A DNA stretch of 64,000 nucleotides, taken from Bacteroidales bacterium. Lineage in GTDB: Bacteria > Bacteroidota > Bacteroidia > Bacteroidales > VadinHA17. Every line of letters starts with the position of its first letter. The first letter of the stretch is position 1. The notes beneath the pieces were generated by a model that was given only the letters and a program-made list of their open reading frames with translations, had not been told where the DNA came from and made no database searches. The stretch is taken from assembly GCA_029210565.1 (NCBI GenBank), contig JARGFQ010000001.1, positions 312,656 through 376,655 on the forward strand, written 5' to 3'. The position numbers and the translations under genes were made by a program. Shown here one piece after another: positions 17,151-26,707 of this stretch.

Positions 17151-18404
17151 TTAACGACCGATATTTTCAACTGTCTCCGGCACATGCTTGTGCCTGAAGA
17201 GCAGGGCGAAGAGGATGGCAACAACCAGCGAATATACGGCAAAGGCCAGCCAGATGCCTTTCCAGTCGAAGGCTCCGCTCTCAAGCATGAAGTACCTGTC
17301 AATCACGATACCGCTTATCCTGCTTCCCAGGAAGGCCCCGAACCCGTTTGTCATCATCATGAAGAGCCCCTGTGCACTGGCCCTGATCTCCGGCTCACTT
17401 TGTGTTTCTACAAAGAGTGATCCTGAGATGTTGAAGAAATCAAAGGCCATACCGTAGATGATGCACGAGAGGATTATCATCCAGAGTCCGCCGGCCGGAT
17501 CACCGTAGGCAAAGAGTCCGAACCTGAGGACCCAGGCCACCATACTCATGAGCATCACCTTCTTGATGCCGAACCTCTTCAGGAAGAAAGGTATGGTAAG
17601 GATGAACAGTGTCTCGGATATCTGTGATACTGACATTATAATGGCGGGGTATTTTACAGCCAGCAGATCCTTGTATGCGGGTATATCGGCAAAGTCGTGA
17701 AGGAAGGTGTCGCCGTAGGCGTTGGTGAGCTGCAGTGCCGCACCGAGAAGCATGGCAAAGATGAAGAAGATCGCCATCTTGGTGTTTTTGAAGAGCTTGA
17801 AGGCATTGAGTCCCAGCTCTTCAACCAGCTTTTTCTTGTGACCCCTGGCCAGCGGCGGACATTTGGGCAGGGTGAAAGCATAGATGCCCAGTCCGAGCGA
17901 GGCAGCAGCGGCAACGTAAAACTGCAAAGCCGATGTCTCAAAGCCCAGGAGGCTGACCACCCACAGTGCCACTATGAAGCCTATGGTGCCCCAGACCCTG
18001 ATCGGGGGATAGTCCCTGATGATATCCATACCCTTGTTCTTCATTGAGCTGTATGCCACGGTGATGGCAAGGGCAATGGTGGGCATGTAAAACATCATTG
18101 TGAGCAGCAGAACCCAGAAGAAGGTCTTCGGATCATCAATGGTTGGCAACATGGCGAGGAGCACCGCCCCGGTGATATGAAAGAGACCGTAAAGCTTCTC
18201 GGCGTTGACCCACCTGTCAGCTATTATTCCCGCTATCGCCGGCATGAAGAGAGAGGCTAGCCCCATCGTCGAAAAAATCGCTCCGAAATTGGTGCCTGAC
18301 CAGTTCTTTGTCTGAAACCAGTATGCCCCTATGGTGAGCAGCCATGACCCCCAGATGAAAAACTGGAGGAAATTCATTATGATAAGCCGGTTCTTCAGTC
18401 CCAT
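17151..18404 (-). CDS. Nucleoside:H+ symporter, NupG family
   Basis: Twelve-helix permease of 417 residues. The N-terminus (NFLQFFIWGSWLLTIGAYW) and the IFSTMGLASLFMPAIAGIIADRW block are characteristic of the NupG/XapB nucleoside family, as is FDFFNISGSLFVE in the second half. It imports purine and pyrimidine nucleosides by proton symport. upp lies 117 bases upstream on the same strand, which fits a pyrimidine-salvage role. Confidence 0.93.
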   Translation of the reverse strand: MGLKNRLIIMNFLQFFIWGSWLLTIGAYWFQTKNWSGTNFGAIFSTMGLASLFMPAIAGIIADRWVNAEKLYGLFHITGAVLLAMLPTIDDPKTFFWVLLLTMMFYMPTIALAITVAYSSMKNKGMDIIRDYPPIRVWGTIGFIVALWVVSLLGFETSALQFYVAAAASLGLGIYAFTLPKCPPLARGHKKKLVEELGLNAFKLFKNTKMAIFFIFAMLLGAALQLTNAYGDTFLHDFADIPAYKDLLAVKYPAIIMSVSQISETLFILTIPFFLKRFGIKKVMLMSMVAWVLRFGLFAYGDPAGGLWMIILSCIIYGMAFDFFNISGSLFVETQSEPEIRASAQGLFMMMTNGFGAFLGSRISGIVIDRYFMLESGAFDWKGIWLAFAVYSLVVAILFALLFRHKHVPETVENIGR

Positions 18405-18521
18405 GCTGTTTAGGTATTTAATCAGTTTTGATCTGCGAATATAGCAAGCTCATTCGTTCTGCAGGGTGGGGGTGAGAAAAAGTTGATAAAAAGTGGCGCT
18501 GCCATGCCAGCTGTGTAACAG

Positions 18522-19142
18522 TCAGAGGGTACCGAAGAGCCTGTCACCTGCATCACCCAGTCCCGGTACGATGTATCCCCTTTCGTTCAGATGGCTGTCA
18601 AGGGCAGTAAGATATATGTCAACATCCGGATGCTCCTCCTCCACCCGGGCGACGCCCTCGGGAGCACCGACTATGCATACCAGCCTGATTGTCTTTGCTC
18701 CCCGCTTCCTGATCGCTGCAATTGCCGCACTGGCACTGCCTCCGGTGGCAAGCATCGGGTCAAGGACCATCACTATGGCTTCCGACAGGTCAGAGGGGAA
18801 CTTTGCAAAATATTCGGTCGGCTCCAGTGTCTCGTGGTCGCGGATGAGGCCTATGTGCCCTACCTTGGCTGTTGTTATCAGACTCGTGATGCCGTCAACC
18901 ATTCCCAGTCCCGCCCTCAGTACAGGAACGAGAATTATCTCCCGCGAGAGCTCTGCAGTCTCGCATGATCCGACAGGTGTTTCAACGGTTATCTCCCGCA
19001 GCGGAATATCGCGTGTTATCTCGTAGGCCATCAATCCCGCGATCTCACTCAGATTCTGCCTGAAATCACGGGTTCCGGTCTCCTTCCTCCTGATATGCGC
19101 CAGCTTGTGGGTGATCAGCGGATGGTTGATGAGTTTGAGCAT
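18522..19142 (-). CDS. upp: Uracil phosphoribosyltransferase
   Basis: Salvages uracil with PRPP to give UMP. The 206-residue protein has the PRPP-binding loop [18 protein letters not shown] and the uracil-binding C-terminus [17 protein letters not shown], both diagnostic. It lies 16 bases after a DUF3078 gene and before the NupG-type permease, so uptake and salvage of pyrimidines are grouped. Confidence 0.97.
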   Translation of the reverse strand: MLKLINHPLITHKLAHIRRKETGTRDFRQNLSEIAGLMAYEITRDIPLREITVETPVGSCETAELSREIILVPVLRAGLGMVDGITSLITTAKVGHIGLIRDHETLEPTEYFAKFPSDLSEAIVMVLDPMLATGGSASAAIAAIRKRGAKTIRLVCIVGAPEGVARVEEEHPDVDIYLTALDSHLNERGYIVPGLGDAGDRLFGTL

Positions 19143-19158
19143 TGCCCTGCGGGAGTAT

Positions 19159-20067
19159 CTATTTGAGAAATTTGTAAGTCAGACCTACCGCGATAACCTC
19201 CTTGAACTGTGCGCGAGCTTCTTTCTGGTCGGTTTCATCAACCCTGATCAGAATATCGTCGTCATAAATGAGGAGAGTGTTAATCGTGGCCGATATGAAC
19301 TCGTTGACCTTCAGCACCAGCAGGTTCTCCCAGCTTATGTCAATGTTCTGCGGGTTATGCAGGTAGTTGCTGAAAAGGTCAAGCTTGGTCAGGAAGTTGA
19401 CATTCTTGACTATCTCATCCTTCTTGTATGCAAGATTGGCATATGCACCCAGCTCCGACCTGAATTTCTTACCCGGATCTACTCCAAAGGCACCGATTGA
19501 CGACAGATAATCGTCGTTGACAATTGTGTTCTTTGAGGTCAGCGGAGAGAGAAAAGCAGTAAAATTGTCATTTGGCTTATAGTCCATCCCCAGTGAAAAG
19601 AGGAGGTAGGCCGGAGAGAGCAGATCCGATATTTTAATCTTAGTGTCTGGTCCCCTCGGATAGTTGTAACCCTTGTCCATCTGAGTCCTGAAACTCATCA
19701 GACCCGAGTAGAACCACTTTTCCGATGCCTGCCGTCCGTATTTCGACTGCAGATCGATCCTGTCATCGGTCTTGACCCATCCCAGGTCATTGCCTTTTTG
19801 CAGCATCTTACCGTAGCCGATGGTCAGGGCATTATCCCATGCAGATTTGTCCTTCTTGTAATTGGCTGTCAGGTTGAGAAGCCCGTTGAGAGCCACAGAG
19901 TTCTGGCCGCCCGACGCCCAGTTCGTAAAGGAGTTCTGGGACATGTTCAGGGAGATAATACCTCCGTTGTGCCAGCCGTCAGGGATCTCTTCCTCCTGTG
20001 CCGTTGCCTTGAAATTCATTCCTGTCAGCAGCATGACGGCTGTCAGGAAAATTATGTTCCTGGTCAT
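19159..20067 (-). CDS. DUF3078 outer-membrane-type protein
   Basis: A signal peptide (about 1-23, ending KATAQ) is followed by alternating beta-strand sequence to a C-terminal VGLTYKFLK, which fits a small outer-membrane beta-barrel. The block [21 protein letters not shown] is the DUF3078 signature, a Bacteroidota family of unknown function. It precedes upp by 16 bases and is probably cotranscribed, although the functional link is unclear. Confidence 0.88.
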   Translation of the reverse strand: MTRNIIFLTAVMLLTGMNFKATAQEEEIPDGWHNGGIISLNMSQNSFTNWASGGQNSVALNGLLNLTANYKKDKSAWDNALTIGYGKMLQKGNDLGWVKTDDRIDLQSKYGRQASEKWFYSGLMSFRTQMDKGYNYPRGPDTKIKISDLLSPAYLLFSLGMDYKPNDNFTAFLSPLTSKNTIVNDDYLSSIGAFGVDPGKKFRSELGAYANLAYKKDEIVKNVNFLTKLDLFSNYLHNPQNIDISWENLLVLKVNEFISATINTLLIYDDDILIRVDETDQKEARAQFKEVIAVGLTYKFLK

Positions 20068-20083
20068 ATCTCTATTTTTTTTT

Positions 20084-20091
20084 CAAGTATA
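20084..20091 (-). promoter_or_regulatory. Possible DUF3078-upp promoter, -7 box
   Basis: Minus-strand TATACTTG differs from TAnnTTTG at one position and lies 17 bases before the DUF3078 start. No good -33 box is seen. Confidence 0.3.
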
Positions 20092-20146
20092 CATAAGTTT
20101 CATGAAAGAGGAGAGCGTGCCGTCTAATCGCATCGGTACTGAGATG

Positions 20147-20902
20147 TTATTGTTCGTCCAGGCTTCCGAACACCCTCTGAAGCAACGGGGTGACCCTGGC
20201 CGAGACCTCTCTCCTGATCTTCAGCTCTTCATTGGCGATCTTCAGAAAGACCCCTTCCAGAGCTTTCCTGGTCAGGAAATCATCCAGATCAGTTGTTACA
20301 GGATTGAATCCCGCAAGCCTGCCGGCAACACTGTTGGCCAACATGTTCCATTTCTCCGTAAGTGTGAGCCACGATTGCTGTGCAGAAATGCCTGCCACAA
20401 TCTCCCTCTCCGTAGAGGCTGTTATCTTCGGTTTGTAGAGAGAGTACAGCTCATTCCACGCGCTGCTCCTCAGATACTCCGTTGCGGTGTTATCGGCACC
20501 GTGGAGTATGTTGTAACCGTCGGCAATGGTCATCCGCGTTACTGCACCCACAAAGACGGGTGCCGCCTCACGGGCTGCATCTTCCGCTGCCCTGTTGATG
20601 CTCAGAATGACATTCTCAATAAGTTGATCCCCGCCCGGTATCCTGCCTATGTTCTCCACTATTATCCCGGCCTCCTCAGGAAGCGGTATCTTCACCTGCT
20701 GATCACCATAGTAACCGTTTTCCGAGGCAAGCCTCTCAGCGGCATTTTTTGCCCCTATCATGAGCGCCTCCTTCAGCCCCTCAATTATGTCACCCTCTGT
20801 CAGCTCCTTAACGGCGGACACTGTCTGTAAAAGCTGTGTTATCTGCGAACATGCCGCCAAAAGAAAGACTGACAGAATGAGCGCTGTGATTCTGTATTTC
20901 AT
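20147..20902 (-). CDS. DUF4197 lipoprotein
   Basis: Predicted lipoprotein (VFLLAACSQ lipobox, Cys18) of 251 residues, mostly helical. The block LKEALMIGAKNAAERLASENGY followed by a helical repeat ending in KIRREVSARVTPLL matches the DUF4197 family, known mainly from Proteobacteria and Bacteroidota, with no assigned function. It follows a small anchored protein gene by 25 bases. Confidence 0.85.
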   Translation of the reverse strand: MKYRITALILSVFLLAACSQITQLLQTVSAVKELTEGDIIEGLKEALMIGAKNAAERLASENGYYGDQQVKIPLPEEAGIIVENIGRIPGGDQLIENVILSINRAAEDAAREAAPVFVGAVTRMTIADGYNILHGADNTATEYLRSSAWNELYSLYKPKITASTEREIVAGISAQQSWLTLTEKWNMLANSVAGRLAGFNPVTTDLDDFLTRKALEGVFLKIANEELKIRREVSARVTPLLQRVFGSLDEQ

Positions 20903-20927
20903 GATTGTCTATGGATTTTAAAAAAAG

Positions 20928-21350
20928 TCAGATTGTCTCATAGGGAATAAGCGATGGAGTCTCCTCCTCCTTGTTCTGATCCTTGATGGAAAGTATTTCG
21001 ATAACGATATACCTGCTCATACCCCTCCATGGAAGTGACCTGATATACTCTTTATACCGGAGCTCGACGAACTTGCCGCTTGCCCTTTCTAGTACATGCG
21101 CCAGGCTGTCATTTACCATGCTGAATTCAAATTCGTTGCTCTGAATTGCTCCCGGAGTCGGGGTCTTGAATCCGGTCTGTATAAGCTTTCCTTCCCAGGT
21201 CTTGAAGATGTATCCCTTTCTGACCAGGTAGTTAAGGTCACCGGCTTTTACACCTTCACCGAATACAAAGAAATGACGCCACCAGAAAAACAGAGCGGCA
21301 GCAATTATAAGCACAACAAGAACAATCCTCAGGGTTTTCTTCATTGTCAT
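20928..21350 (-). CDS. Small single-anchor membrane protein
   Basis: About 140 residues. The ATG at 21350 (MTMKKTLRIV) or at 21344 (MKKTLRIV) places an N-terminal membrane helix (IVLVVLIIAAALFFWWRHF) at the start; the longer frame from 21386 adds a polar leader that does not look natural. The rest is a small soluble domain (GDLNYLVRKGYIFKTWEGKLIQ). Similar Bacteroidota proteins are conserved but uncharacterised; some carry a probably wrong 6-phosphogluconate dehydrogenase label. Likely cotranscribed with the DUF4197 gene. Confidence 0.75.
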   Translation of the reverse strand: MTMKKTLRIVLVVLIIAAALFFWWRHFFVFGEGVKAGDLNYLVRKGYIFKTWEGKLIQTGFKTPTPGAIQSNEFEFSMVNDSLAHVLERASGKFVELRYKEYIRSLPWRGMSRYIVIEILSIKDQNKEEETPSLIPYETI

Positions 21351-21462
21351 CAGTTTAAAATGTTTACTGTCAGAAGGCAAATCCAAATCTGCCCGTGCGA
21401 TTGATATTATCTCCTGCCGGGCAGATCAGATACCTCTTTGACCGACGGTATGTCTTCGGATT

Positions 21463-21786
21463 TTAGTCCTTTTTCTCCTCCTCGTCGTCGTCATGCAGCT
21501 TTTCCTTTACCTCGGCGAAGGTTGCCTTCATGGTATCCCAGATCGAGTCAGCACCTTCCCTGATTGACTCCCATGCTTCGCCGCTGGATTCCTTGATATC
21601 CTTAAGCTTCGACTTCCCCTCATCCATCTTCACCTCCAGCCTGTCAATGTTCTCCTGGTATTTAAGTTTGGTCTCCGCAGTGGCATTTTTGGCCCTGGCT
21701 CTCAGACGGTCAATATCTGCCCTCCATTCGTCAAGCTGAGATTCGATTTTCTTCTGATAGTTCTCTTTCTGTTCCTGATTTTCCAT
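21463..21786 (-). CDS. Small charged coiled-coil protein
   Basis: A 107-residue, almost wholly helical and highly charged protein (about 45% Glu, Lys, Asp and Arg). Heptad-like segments (YQKKIESQLDEWRADIDRLR, then an EVKEKL stretch) end in a DDDEEEKKD tail. No signal peptide or membrane helix. It resembles apolipoprotein-like stress-associated coiled-coil proteins of bacteria, but no function can be assigned. The next coiled-coil gene lies 49 bases upstream on the same strand. Confidence 0.75.
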   Translation of the reverse strand: MENQEQKENYQKKIESQLDEWRADIDRLRARAKNATAETKLKYQENIDRLEVKMDEGKSKLKDIKESSGEAWESIREGADSIWDTMKATFAEVKEKLHDDDEEEKKD

Positions 21787-21835
21787 TTCTCTATGATCTA
21801 TTTAAGTGATTGATTTGTTATTACGATCCCTATGC

Positions 21836-22735
21836 TTAATAGAGCTTGACATTGTTCAGCTTATCGATGTACGACTGCACTACAGCCTGCTGTGCATCAA
21901 TCTTAGACTTCAGAACATCCTGCTCATTCTCATTCCTTGGTATCGATCTGTCAGCCTGGTTAATTGCGGATCTTGCCTTGTTGATCCTGTTCTCTGATTT
22001 GGATATCTCTTTCTGCAGCTTCTTGCGCCTCTTCTCAAGCTCCTTGATCTGGGATGCCATGGCATCGCGACCGGCCCCCACCGGCATGTTCATCATCTCA
22101 TTATTCTTGTTGATGATCTCGCTGGAGAGCATGCTAAGCTCATTGTGCCTGACCTGAAGCTTCTCCTGCTCATTGTTGACTGTACCCCTCTTGTTTTTGG
22201 CAGTCTTCTGACTACGGGCCTTGCTGCTCTGCAGGCTGCTAAGCTCCCTGTTAAGATCTCGCAGGATCTTCTCTTCGGCATCAAGCTGGCCTTTGATAAC
22301 TTCAATGTATTGCGATTTGGCAAATTCCTTTAGGAAATTTCGGGCAGATGTCAGCTGAATATCACCCGCGGCAGGCTCAACATACTGGTCTTTCTTGATC
22401 TCTATGCAGGCCAGCAGACGACTCACCGAATCCTCATTTACAAGACGGCTGTAGATGTTTACCGGAGTAGGAGATATCTCCCTGACATTGGCCCCGAAGA
22501 TCGTCATCTCGCCATTCTCGGTCTGCATTTTTGATTTCGTACCCGTCTCCTGTAACTTGACCCAGTTCTTCAGGGTATTGTCATAATCGGCCTCAGGGAT
22601 GGTCACATTGAAACCGGGATAGAGCCAGTTGCCAATCTGAACGCTGTCTTCCAGCACCTTAATTGGCTTCTGAGACTTCAGGACCGGAGTCGCAAACATG
22701 ATCGCAAGGCAGGTTATAATAATGGTTCTTTTCAT
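21836..22735 (-). CDS. Exported coiled-coil protein of unknown function
   Basis: A signal peptide (about 1-21) is followed by a compact domain (about 22-145) and a long coiled coil from about residue 150 to the end, rich in Lys, Glu, Gln and Asn. I do not recognise the family. The coiled coil includes two basic breaks (KRRKKLQKE, and a SKARSQKTAKNKRG region). It is probably periplasmic. A well-spaced promoter lies 26 bases upstream. Confidence 0.7.
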   Translation of the reverse strand: MKRTIIITCLAIMFATPVLKSQKPIKVLEDSVQIGNWLYPGFNVTIPEADYDNTLKNWVKLQETGTKSKMQTENGEMTIFGANVREISPTPVNIYSRLVNEDSVSRLLACIEIKKDQYVEPAAGDIQLTSARNFLKEFAKSQYIEVIKGQLDAEEKILRDLNRELSSLQSSKARSQKTAKNKRGTVNNEQEKLQVRHNELSMLSSEIINKNNEMMNMPVGAGRDAMASQIKELEKRRKKLQKEISKSENRINKARSAINQADRSIPRNENEQDVLKSKIDAQQAVVQSYIDKLNNVKLY

Positions 22736-22760
22736 AACATATTTTATTTAGGTCAACTGA

Positions 22761-22792
22761 TAAAGATACATAATTCTCACAAGATCTACAAA
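22761..22792 (-). promoter_or_regulatory. Promoter of the exported coiled-coil gene
   Basis: On the minus strand TTTG (22792-22789) and TATCTTTA (22768-22761) are 20 bases apart. This matches the Bacteroidota promoter layout with one mismatch at the last base of the -7 box. Confidence 0.5.
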
Positions 22793-22817
22793 TTATTAGC
22801 ATCAAATAATCAATAGA

Positions 22818-23705
22818 TTACCTCGCTTTGCCGGCGTCCGGGTCCAGGGCCCTCGAGGCCGCTCTCTCACCCTCGCCGATGATCTCGCCGGCTTTGTAAA
22901 AATCGTAAGTACTGAAAGAGTGGCTTGAGATCTCGATCATTATGTCAGTTTCATAATTTTTCAGGGTGAGTGCCGCTATCTGTCTGAGCATTATGCCGAT
23001 GCTTCGGTTGTTGAGATTGAAGAGGCCGATGTCATCCTTTTTGTGTTCCGGAATGTGCTTCTCGCTCTTCGACTGTATCTCCCTGACCTTTTTTATGAAT
23101 TTGTTGTCTTTCTCTTCATCCTTCTTTTCATTCTCCTCCGGCACCCCTTCATATGGTATGTCGGCATTGACATTAACGACAGCCAGAAGATCACCTTTTT
23201 CGCGTTTTACCCTGTTGATGGGGATAGGATTAACAAGACCGCCGTCAACAAAGTAATCCTCACCTATCTGCCAGGGCTGGAAAACCGTGGGGATCGATAT
23301 CGAAGCACGGATGGCATTGAAGAGACTACCTTCGGTAAATACCTTCTCCTTGCCTTTGATGAAATTGGTTGCTACGGCACAGTATGGGATATTCAACTCT
23401 TCAATTGACCTCTCGGGCACTATCTCCTTCAGCTTCTCCATGATCTTCTTGCCCTTGACAAAGCCCTTGCTGCTCAGACTGATGTCGGTAAGCTTCAGTA
23501 CCTCCATCACATCCAGGGTCCTGACCCACTCCTCAAACTCCTCGAGCTGCCCCGCGGCATAGATGGCCCCTACCAATGCACCCATTGAGGTTCCGGCCAC
23601 GGAGGTTATATTGTAGCCGTGCCGTAAAAGGACCTTTATGGCTCCTATATGAGCGAAACCTCTTGCTCCGCCACTTGAAAGGACCAGTGCTACATTCTTT
23701 CCCAT
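22818..23705 (-). CDS. Patatin-like phospholipase (RssA type)
   Basis: Cytoplasmic serine acyl hydrolase of 295 residues. The oxyanion loop GGARGFAHIG (12-21), the nucleophile Ser40 in GTSMGAL and Asp154 in the VDGGLVNP motif give the complete Ser-Asp dyad. A Lys/Glu-rich insertion at about 180-215 is unusual. Family members hydrolyse phospholipids or act on acyl chains. It is the last gene of the tight minus-strand run that starts with the PrsW-like protease (25 bases after the methyltransferase-like gene). Confidence 0.92.
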   Translation of the reverse strand: MGKNVALVLSSGGARGFAHIGAIKVLLRHGYNITSVAGTSMGALVGAIYAAGQLEEFEEWVRTLDVMEVLKLTDISLSSKGFVKGKKIMEKLKEIVPERSIEELNIPYCAVATNFIKGKEKVFTEGSLFNAIRASISIPTVFQPWQIGEDYFVDGGLVNPIPINRVKREKGDLLAVVNVNADIPYEGVPEENEKKDEEKDNKFIKKVREIQSKSEKHIPEHKKDDIGLFNLNNRSIGIMLRQIAALTLKNYETDIMIEISSHSFSTYDFYKAGEIIGEGERAASRALDPDAGKAR

Positions 23706-23730
23706 GATGATAGCCTCCTGTTTGTTTATG

Positions 23731-24744
23731 TTACAATTTCAACAGTTCCGATGACATTCCGCTGAAGCAGGCCAGGTTTTCAACCGTTGTTCCCGGCGTC
23801 ACCTCACATCCGGCTGATAGGATGGCACGTCCCTGCGCCTCCATGAAGAATGCAGCTGCACTCTCGCGTATTCTCTGCTCATCGCCATCCTGCAAAACCG
23901 ATATCGGGTCACTCTTGCCCGCGAAGACCTGCCTCTCGCCAAGCATTCGCACAGCCTCTGTCACCGGTCCTGTGCGGTGGTCTATGTCAATGATGTCGGT
24001 GCCCGTACTGATCACCCCGGGAAGAATGGCAGATATGTTACCGCATATGTGAATCTTGGCAAGTGCTCCCAGAGCATGAATGTGGTCCACCAGGGCCTTC
24101 TCGCGGCCCAGGCAGAACTCATCATAAAGCTCAGGCGATATCAGCGAACAGACAGAATCACCAATACCGATACAGTGTGCGCCCTCCCTGACCTGCACCG
24201 TGATGAAACCCATCGCACTCTCGGTGATGATATCCAGGGCTTTGTGAACCTCTTCCGGATGCTCGTAGAGATCGGTCATTCCGAGGTTGATATCCCGTAT
24301 GTCACAGTACTCTGCCAGCGGACCCTCAACCCATCCGCAGATAAACATCTTACCCGCGGTGCTGGCCCTGTATTCCCTGATCTCGGAAGAACGCTCCCTC
24401 AGGCGGCTATGGTCACCCGGCTTCAGAACCTTCATCCTGTCAATATCACTGATATCTGCAATGGCATATTTCTGCACCATGGGCAGGTCGTCCTCAGGGT
24501 AGAAAATCTTTGTGCCGAATGCTTCAGCCTCCGCGTAGGCATCAGACATGGTGTTGACCCAGTCCGACTGAAAATCATCAGCACATTTGATGTTCGCCAT
24601 GCATTTGTGAGTGTGGCTGAGACAAAAGTCCCTGTATCTAACTCCCGCATGTTTTGCGGCGAACCGCATGAGGATTGGGTGAAACGGAATACGGTCGGGG
24701 CTTCCGCCTTCAATGAAACAAATCGTTCTCTCCAGTGAGTTCAT
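23731..24744 (-). CDS. MtaA/UroD-like methyltransferase
   Basis: Uroporphyrinogen-decarboxylase-fold protein of 337 residues. It keeps H232-x-C234 (KIHICGN) and C313 (LSAGCEVTPGT), the zinc ligands of the MtaA/CmuA corrinoid methyltransferase branch, and not the substrate residues of true HemE. That points to thiol-activating methyl transfer rather than haem synthesis. No corrinoid protein is encoded nearby. It lies 16 bases after the SIS gene within an amino-sugar operon, so it may act on a methylated sugar or cofactor. Start MNSLERTICF is typical of the family. Confidence 0.85.
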   Translation of the reverse strand: MNSLERTICFIEGGSPDRIPFHPILMRFAAKHAGVRYRDFCLSHTHKCMANIKCADDFQSDWVNTMSDAYAEAEAFGTKIFYPEDDLPMVQKYAIADISDIDRMKVLKPGDHSRLRERSSEIREYRASTAGKMFICGWVEGPLAEYCDIRDINLGMTDLYEHPEEVHKALDIITESAMGFITVQVREGAHCIGIGDSVCSLISPELYDEFCLGREKALVDHIHALGALAKIHICGNISAILPGVISTGTDIIDIDHRTGPVTEAVRMLGERQVFAGKSDPISVLQDGDEQRIRESAAAFFMEAQGRAILSAGCEVTPGTTVENLACFSGMSSELLKL

Positions 24745-24760
24745 TGCCTGTAGTAGTTAA

Positions 24761-25522
24761 CTATACCCCTGCAATCCTGCGCTTGTACTCACCCAGCGCT
24801 TCGTCAAGCCTCTCCCTGGCCGTTGTGTCGCCGGGAACGTTATGGCTGGGATGAATGTACAGCTTTACACCTCTGTCGGCAAGTATCTCTGCCACGGTCG
24901 TGATTGTCATCCATACGCAGGTGACGAAGGCCATCGTGGAGACAGGACCAATCTTATCGACATGGTTCTTAAGCTTCACCAAAGCATCCTCCAGTGGAGC
25001 ACAGGTGTCCACTACAATGTCGGCCAGGTCGAAGATGGTCTTGCCGGAGCTGTGCCTGGTCTTCTTGCCTGCCGCCTCGGCTGCGGAACCGAAGACCACC
25101 ACCTTCATACCCCTCTTCTTCGTCTCAAGGGCAACATCGATGTTCACATTGTTGATACCCGAATGCGAAAAGAGCCACATGGTGTCACGCTCATCAAAGG
25201 TATAGCCCCTCATGATCTCAACACCGTAGCCCTCAACCCTTTCCAGGAATACAAACTGGTGTACTCCCATCTCCCCGGTGATGTGAGTGAAGAAACTCAG
25301 CGGGATCTCAATCATGGGGTGAAACCCCACAAACCCGCCAATCCGGGGATACATCTCTTCAATGGGCAGTGTTGCATGACCGCAGCCAAAGGTGTGAACC
25401 CACCGTCCGCACTCAATGGTGTCAGCCATTACTTCGGCCGCCCTGCGTATGTTATCCGTCTGTGTCTCTTCAATACGGGACATCACGTCCCTTGCATTTT
25501 TTAGCCATTCCTGTGCCAGCAT
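24761..25522 (-). CDS. SIS-domain phosphosugar isomerase/deaminase-like protein (UPF0309 type)
   Basis: 253-residue protein with one SIS domain (about 30-200). It has the FGCGHATLPIEEM phosphate-binding loop and a second loop at WLFSHSGINNVNIDV. The UPF0309 family is linked to amino-sugar phosphate metabolism. In this operon the neighbours are nagA, a ROK kinase and an MFS carrier, while no NagB deaminase is seen, so this protein could supply the isomerase/deaminase step. That role is inferred from context. Gaps to neighbours are 16 and 21 bases. Confidence 0.85.
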   Translation of the reverse strand: MLAQEWLKNARDVMSRIEETQTDNIRRAAEVMADTIECGRWVHTFGCGHATLPIEEMYPRIGGFVGFHPMIEIPLSFFTHITGEMGVHQFVFLERVEGYGVEIMRGYTFDERDTMWLFSHSGINNVNIDVALETKKRGMKVVVFGSAAEAAGKKTRHSSGKTIFDLADIVVDTCAPLEDALVKLKNHVDKIGPVSTMAFVTCVWMTITTVAEILADRGVKLYIHPSHNVPGDTTARERLDEALGEYKRRIAGV

Positions 25523-25543
25523 AGTTTCCGTTTGTGTTAGTGA

Positions 25544-26707
25544 TTATCTGTTTCTGGTTATTCTTCTGAATACTGCAGCTGCAATCACCACCATGATCAG
25601 CAATTCTGCAAAGGTAAAGGTTGTGAGATGCCTGATGCCGTAGTGCTCGGCAACAAGTCCCATCGCATAGTTCACCGCCATGTTTCCCAGCAGGGCTATC
25701 ACAAGCACGAAACTGAAGGCAGTACCTGACAGGTGAGGATACCTGTTGCCGACGAGACCCAGCATGGTGGGGAAGCCTGCAGCAAGCCCTGCGCCCAGCA
25801 GAAAGAGTCCTCCAGCCGCCGGCATCATTGAATTGCTGAGCCTGAACAGCAGCAGCGCAGCCAGGATAATGACAAATGATATGCTGAGCAGCCTCTTCTC
25901 CGGCATCTTTCTTAAAAGGCTCCCTATCAGAAGCCTCATGACTGTCATGCCGGTCACATATAATGAGAGTCCTATCAGGGCTGCACTCGGCGGCGCTCCA
26001 ACGCACTCAATCAGATAACTGGTGGTCCAGTTGTTTATCAGACCCTCGAAGGCGCTCTGGAAAAACAGGAAGAAGGCTATCAGAATGAGAGTCAAATCCT
26101 TAACCAGTGTGCCGACCTGTTTCATTGAGATGCCCTGGGCCTGCTTCGCCGGGGGAAATTTAACAACTATGAAAAGAACGGAAGCTGCTACCGCCAGCAA
26201 TCCTGTTGCGGCAACGATAGCCTGAAAGTCAAACGTCTGTCTTAAGAGACTGAGCAGTAAAGGCATCCCCAGTGCACCTATGCCGAAGAAGACGCCCAGG
26301 AGGCTCAGGTTAGCCCCTTTTCCGGTGTCGCTTATGTCGGATACAACGGCATTGGTTGCTCCGTTGAGTGCTCCGCCGCCTATACCGAACAGGAAGACGG
26401 AAAGAGAGAGTATCAATTTTGAGTGGGTGAAAGCGAGGCCTTCAAACCCAACAAACATAAGCAGTGCCGAGGTGGCAAGCAGCGCTCCGTATCCGTAGCG
26501 GTCACAGACCGGCCCGAAAAGAAGGGACCCTATGATAATACCGATGGGCAGAACCGAGAAGAGAGTACCGGCCTCTACGGCATCAAGAGAATGCCTTATC
26601 CTCAGGTCCGGCAGCACTGCTCCGAGAATGATTAACCCTATGCCGAACAATAGCATGCCGAGGCATGCCGACCAGAATACAACTCTTCTGTTAAATGTGC
26701 CGCTCAT
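25544..26707 (-). CDS. MFS sugar transporter (FHS-like)
   Basis: Major facilitator of 387 residues with twelve hydrophobic segments and loop motif GPVCDRYGYG after helix 2. The general pattern is like the fucose/GlcNAc-type permeases of Bacteroidota. It overlaps the ROK kinase gene by 4 bases (ATGA type), so translation is coupled. Context suggests that it imports the amino sugar phosphorylated by the kinase. Confidence 0.85.
   Translation of the reverse strand: MSGTFNRRVVFWSACLGMLLFGIGLIILGAVLPDLRIRHSLDAVEAGTLFSVLPIGIIIGSLLFGPVCDRYGYGALLATSALLMFVGFEGLAFTHSKLILSLSVFLFGIGGGALNGATNAVVSDISDTGKGANLSLLGVFFGIGALGMPLLLSLLRQTFDFQAIVAATGLLAVAASVLFIVVKFPPAKQAQGISMKQVGTLVKDLTLILIAFFLFFQSAFEGLINNWTTSYLIECVGAPPSAALIGLSLYVTGMTVMRLLIGSLLRKMPEKRLLSISFVIILAALLLFRLSNSMMPAAGGLFLLGAGLAAGFPTMLGLVGNRYPHLSGTAFSFVLVIALLGNMAVNYAMGLVAEHYGIRHLTTFTFAELLIMVVIAAAVFRRITRNR

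Noticed and set aside
19862..20830. Plus-strand open frame of 322 codons
   Set aside because: Antisense to the DUF3078 and DUF4197 genes; composition is that of a shadow frame.
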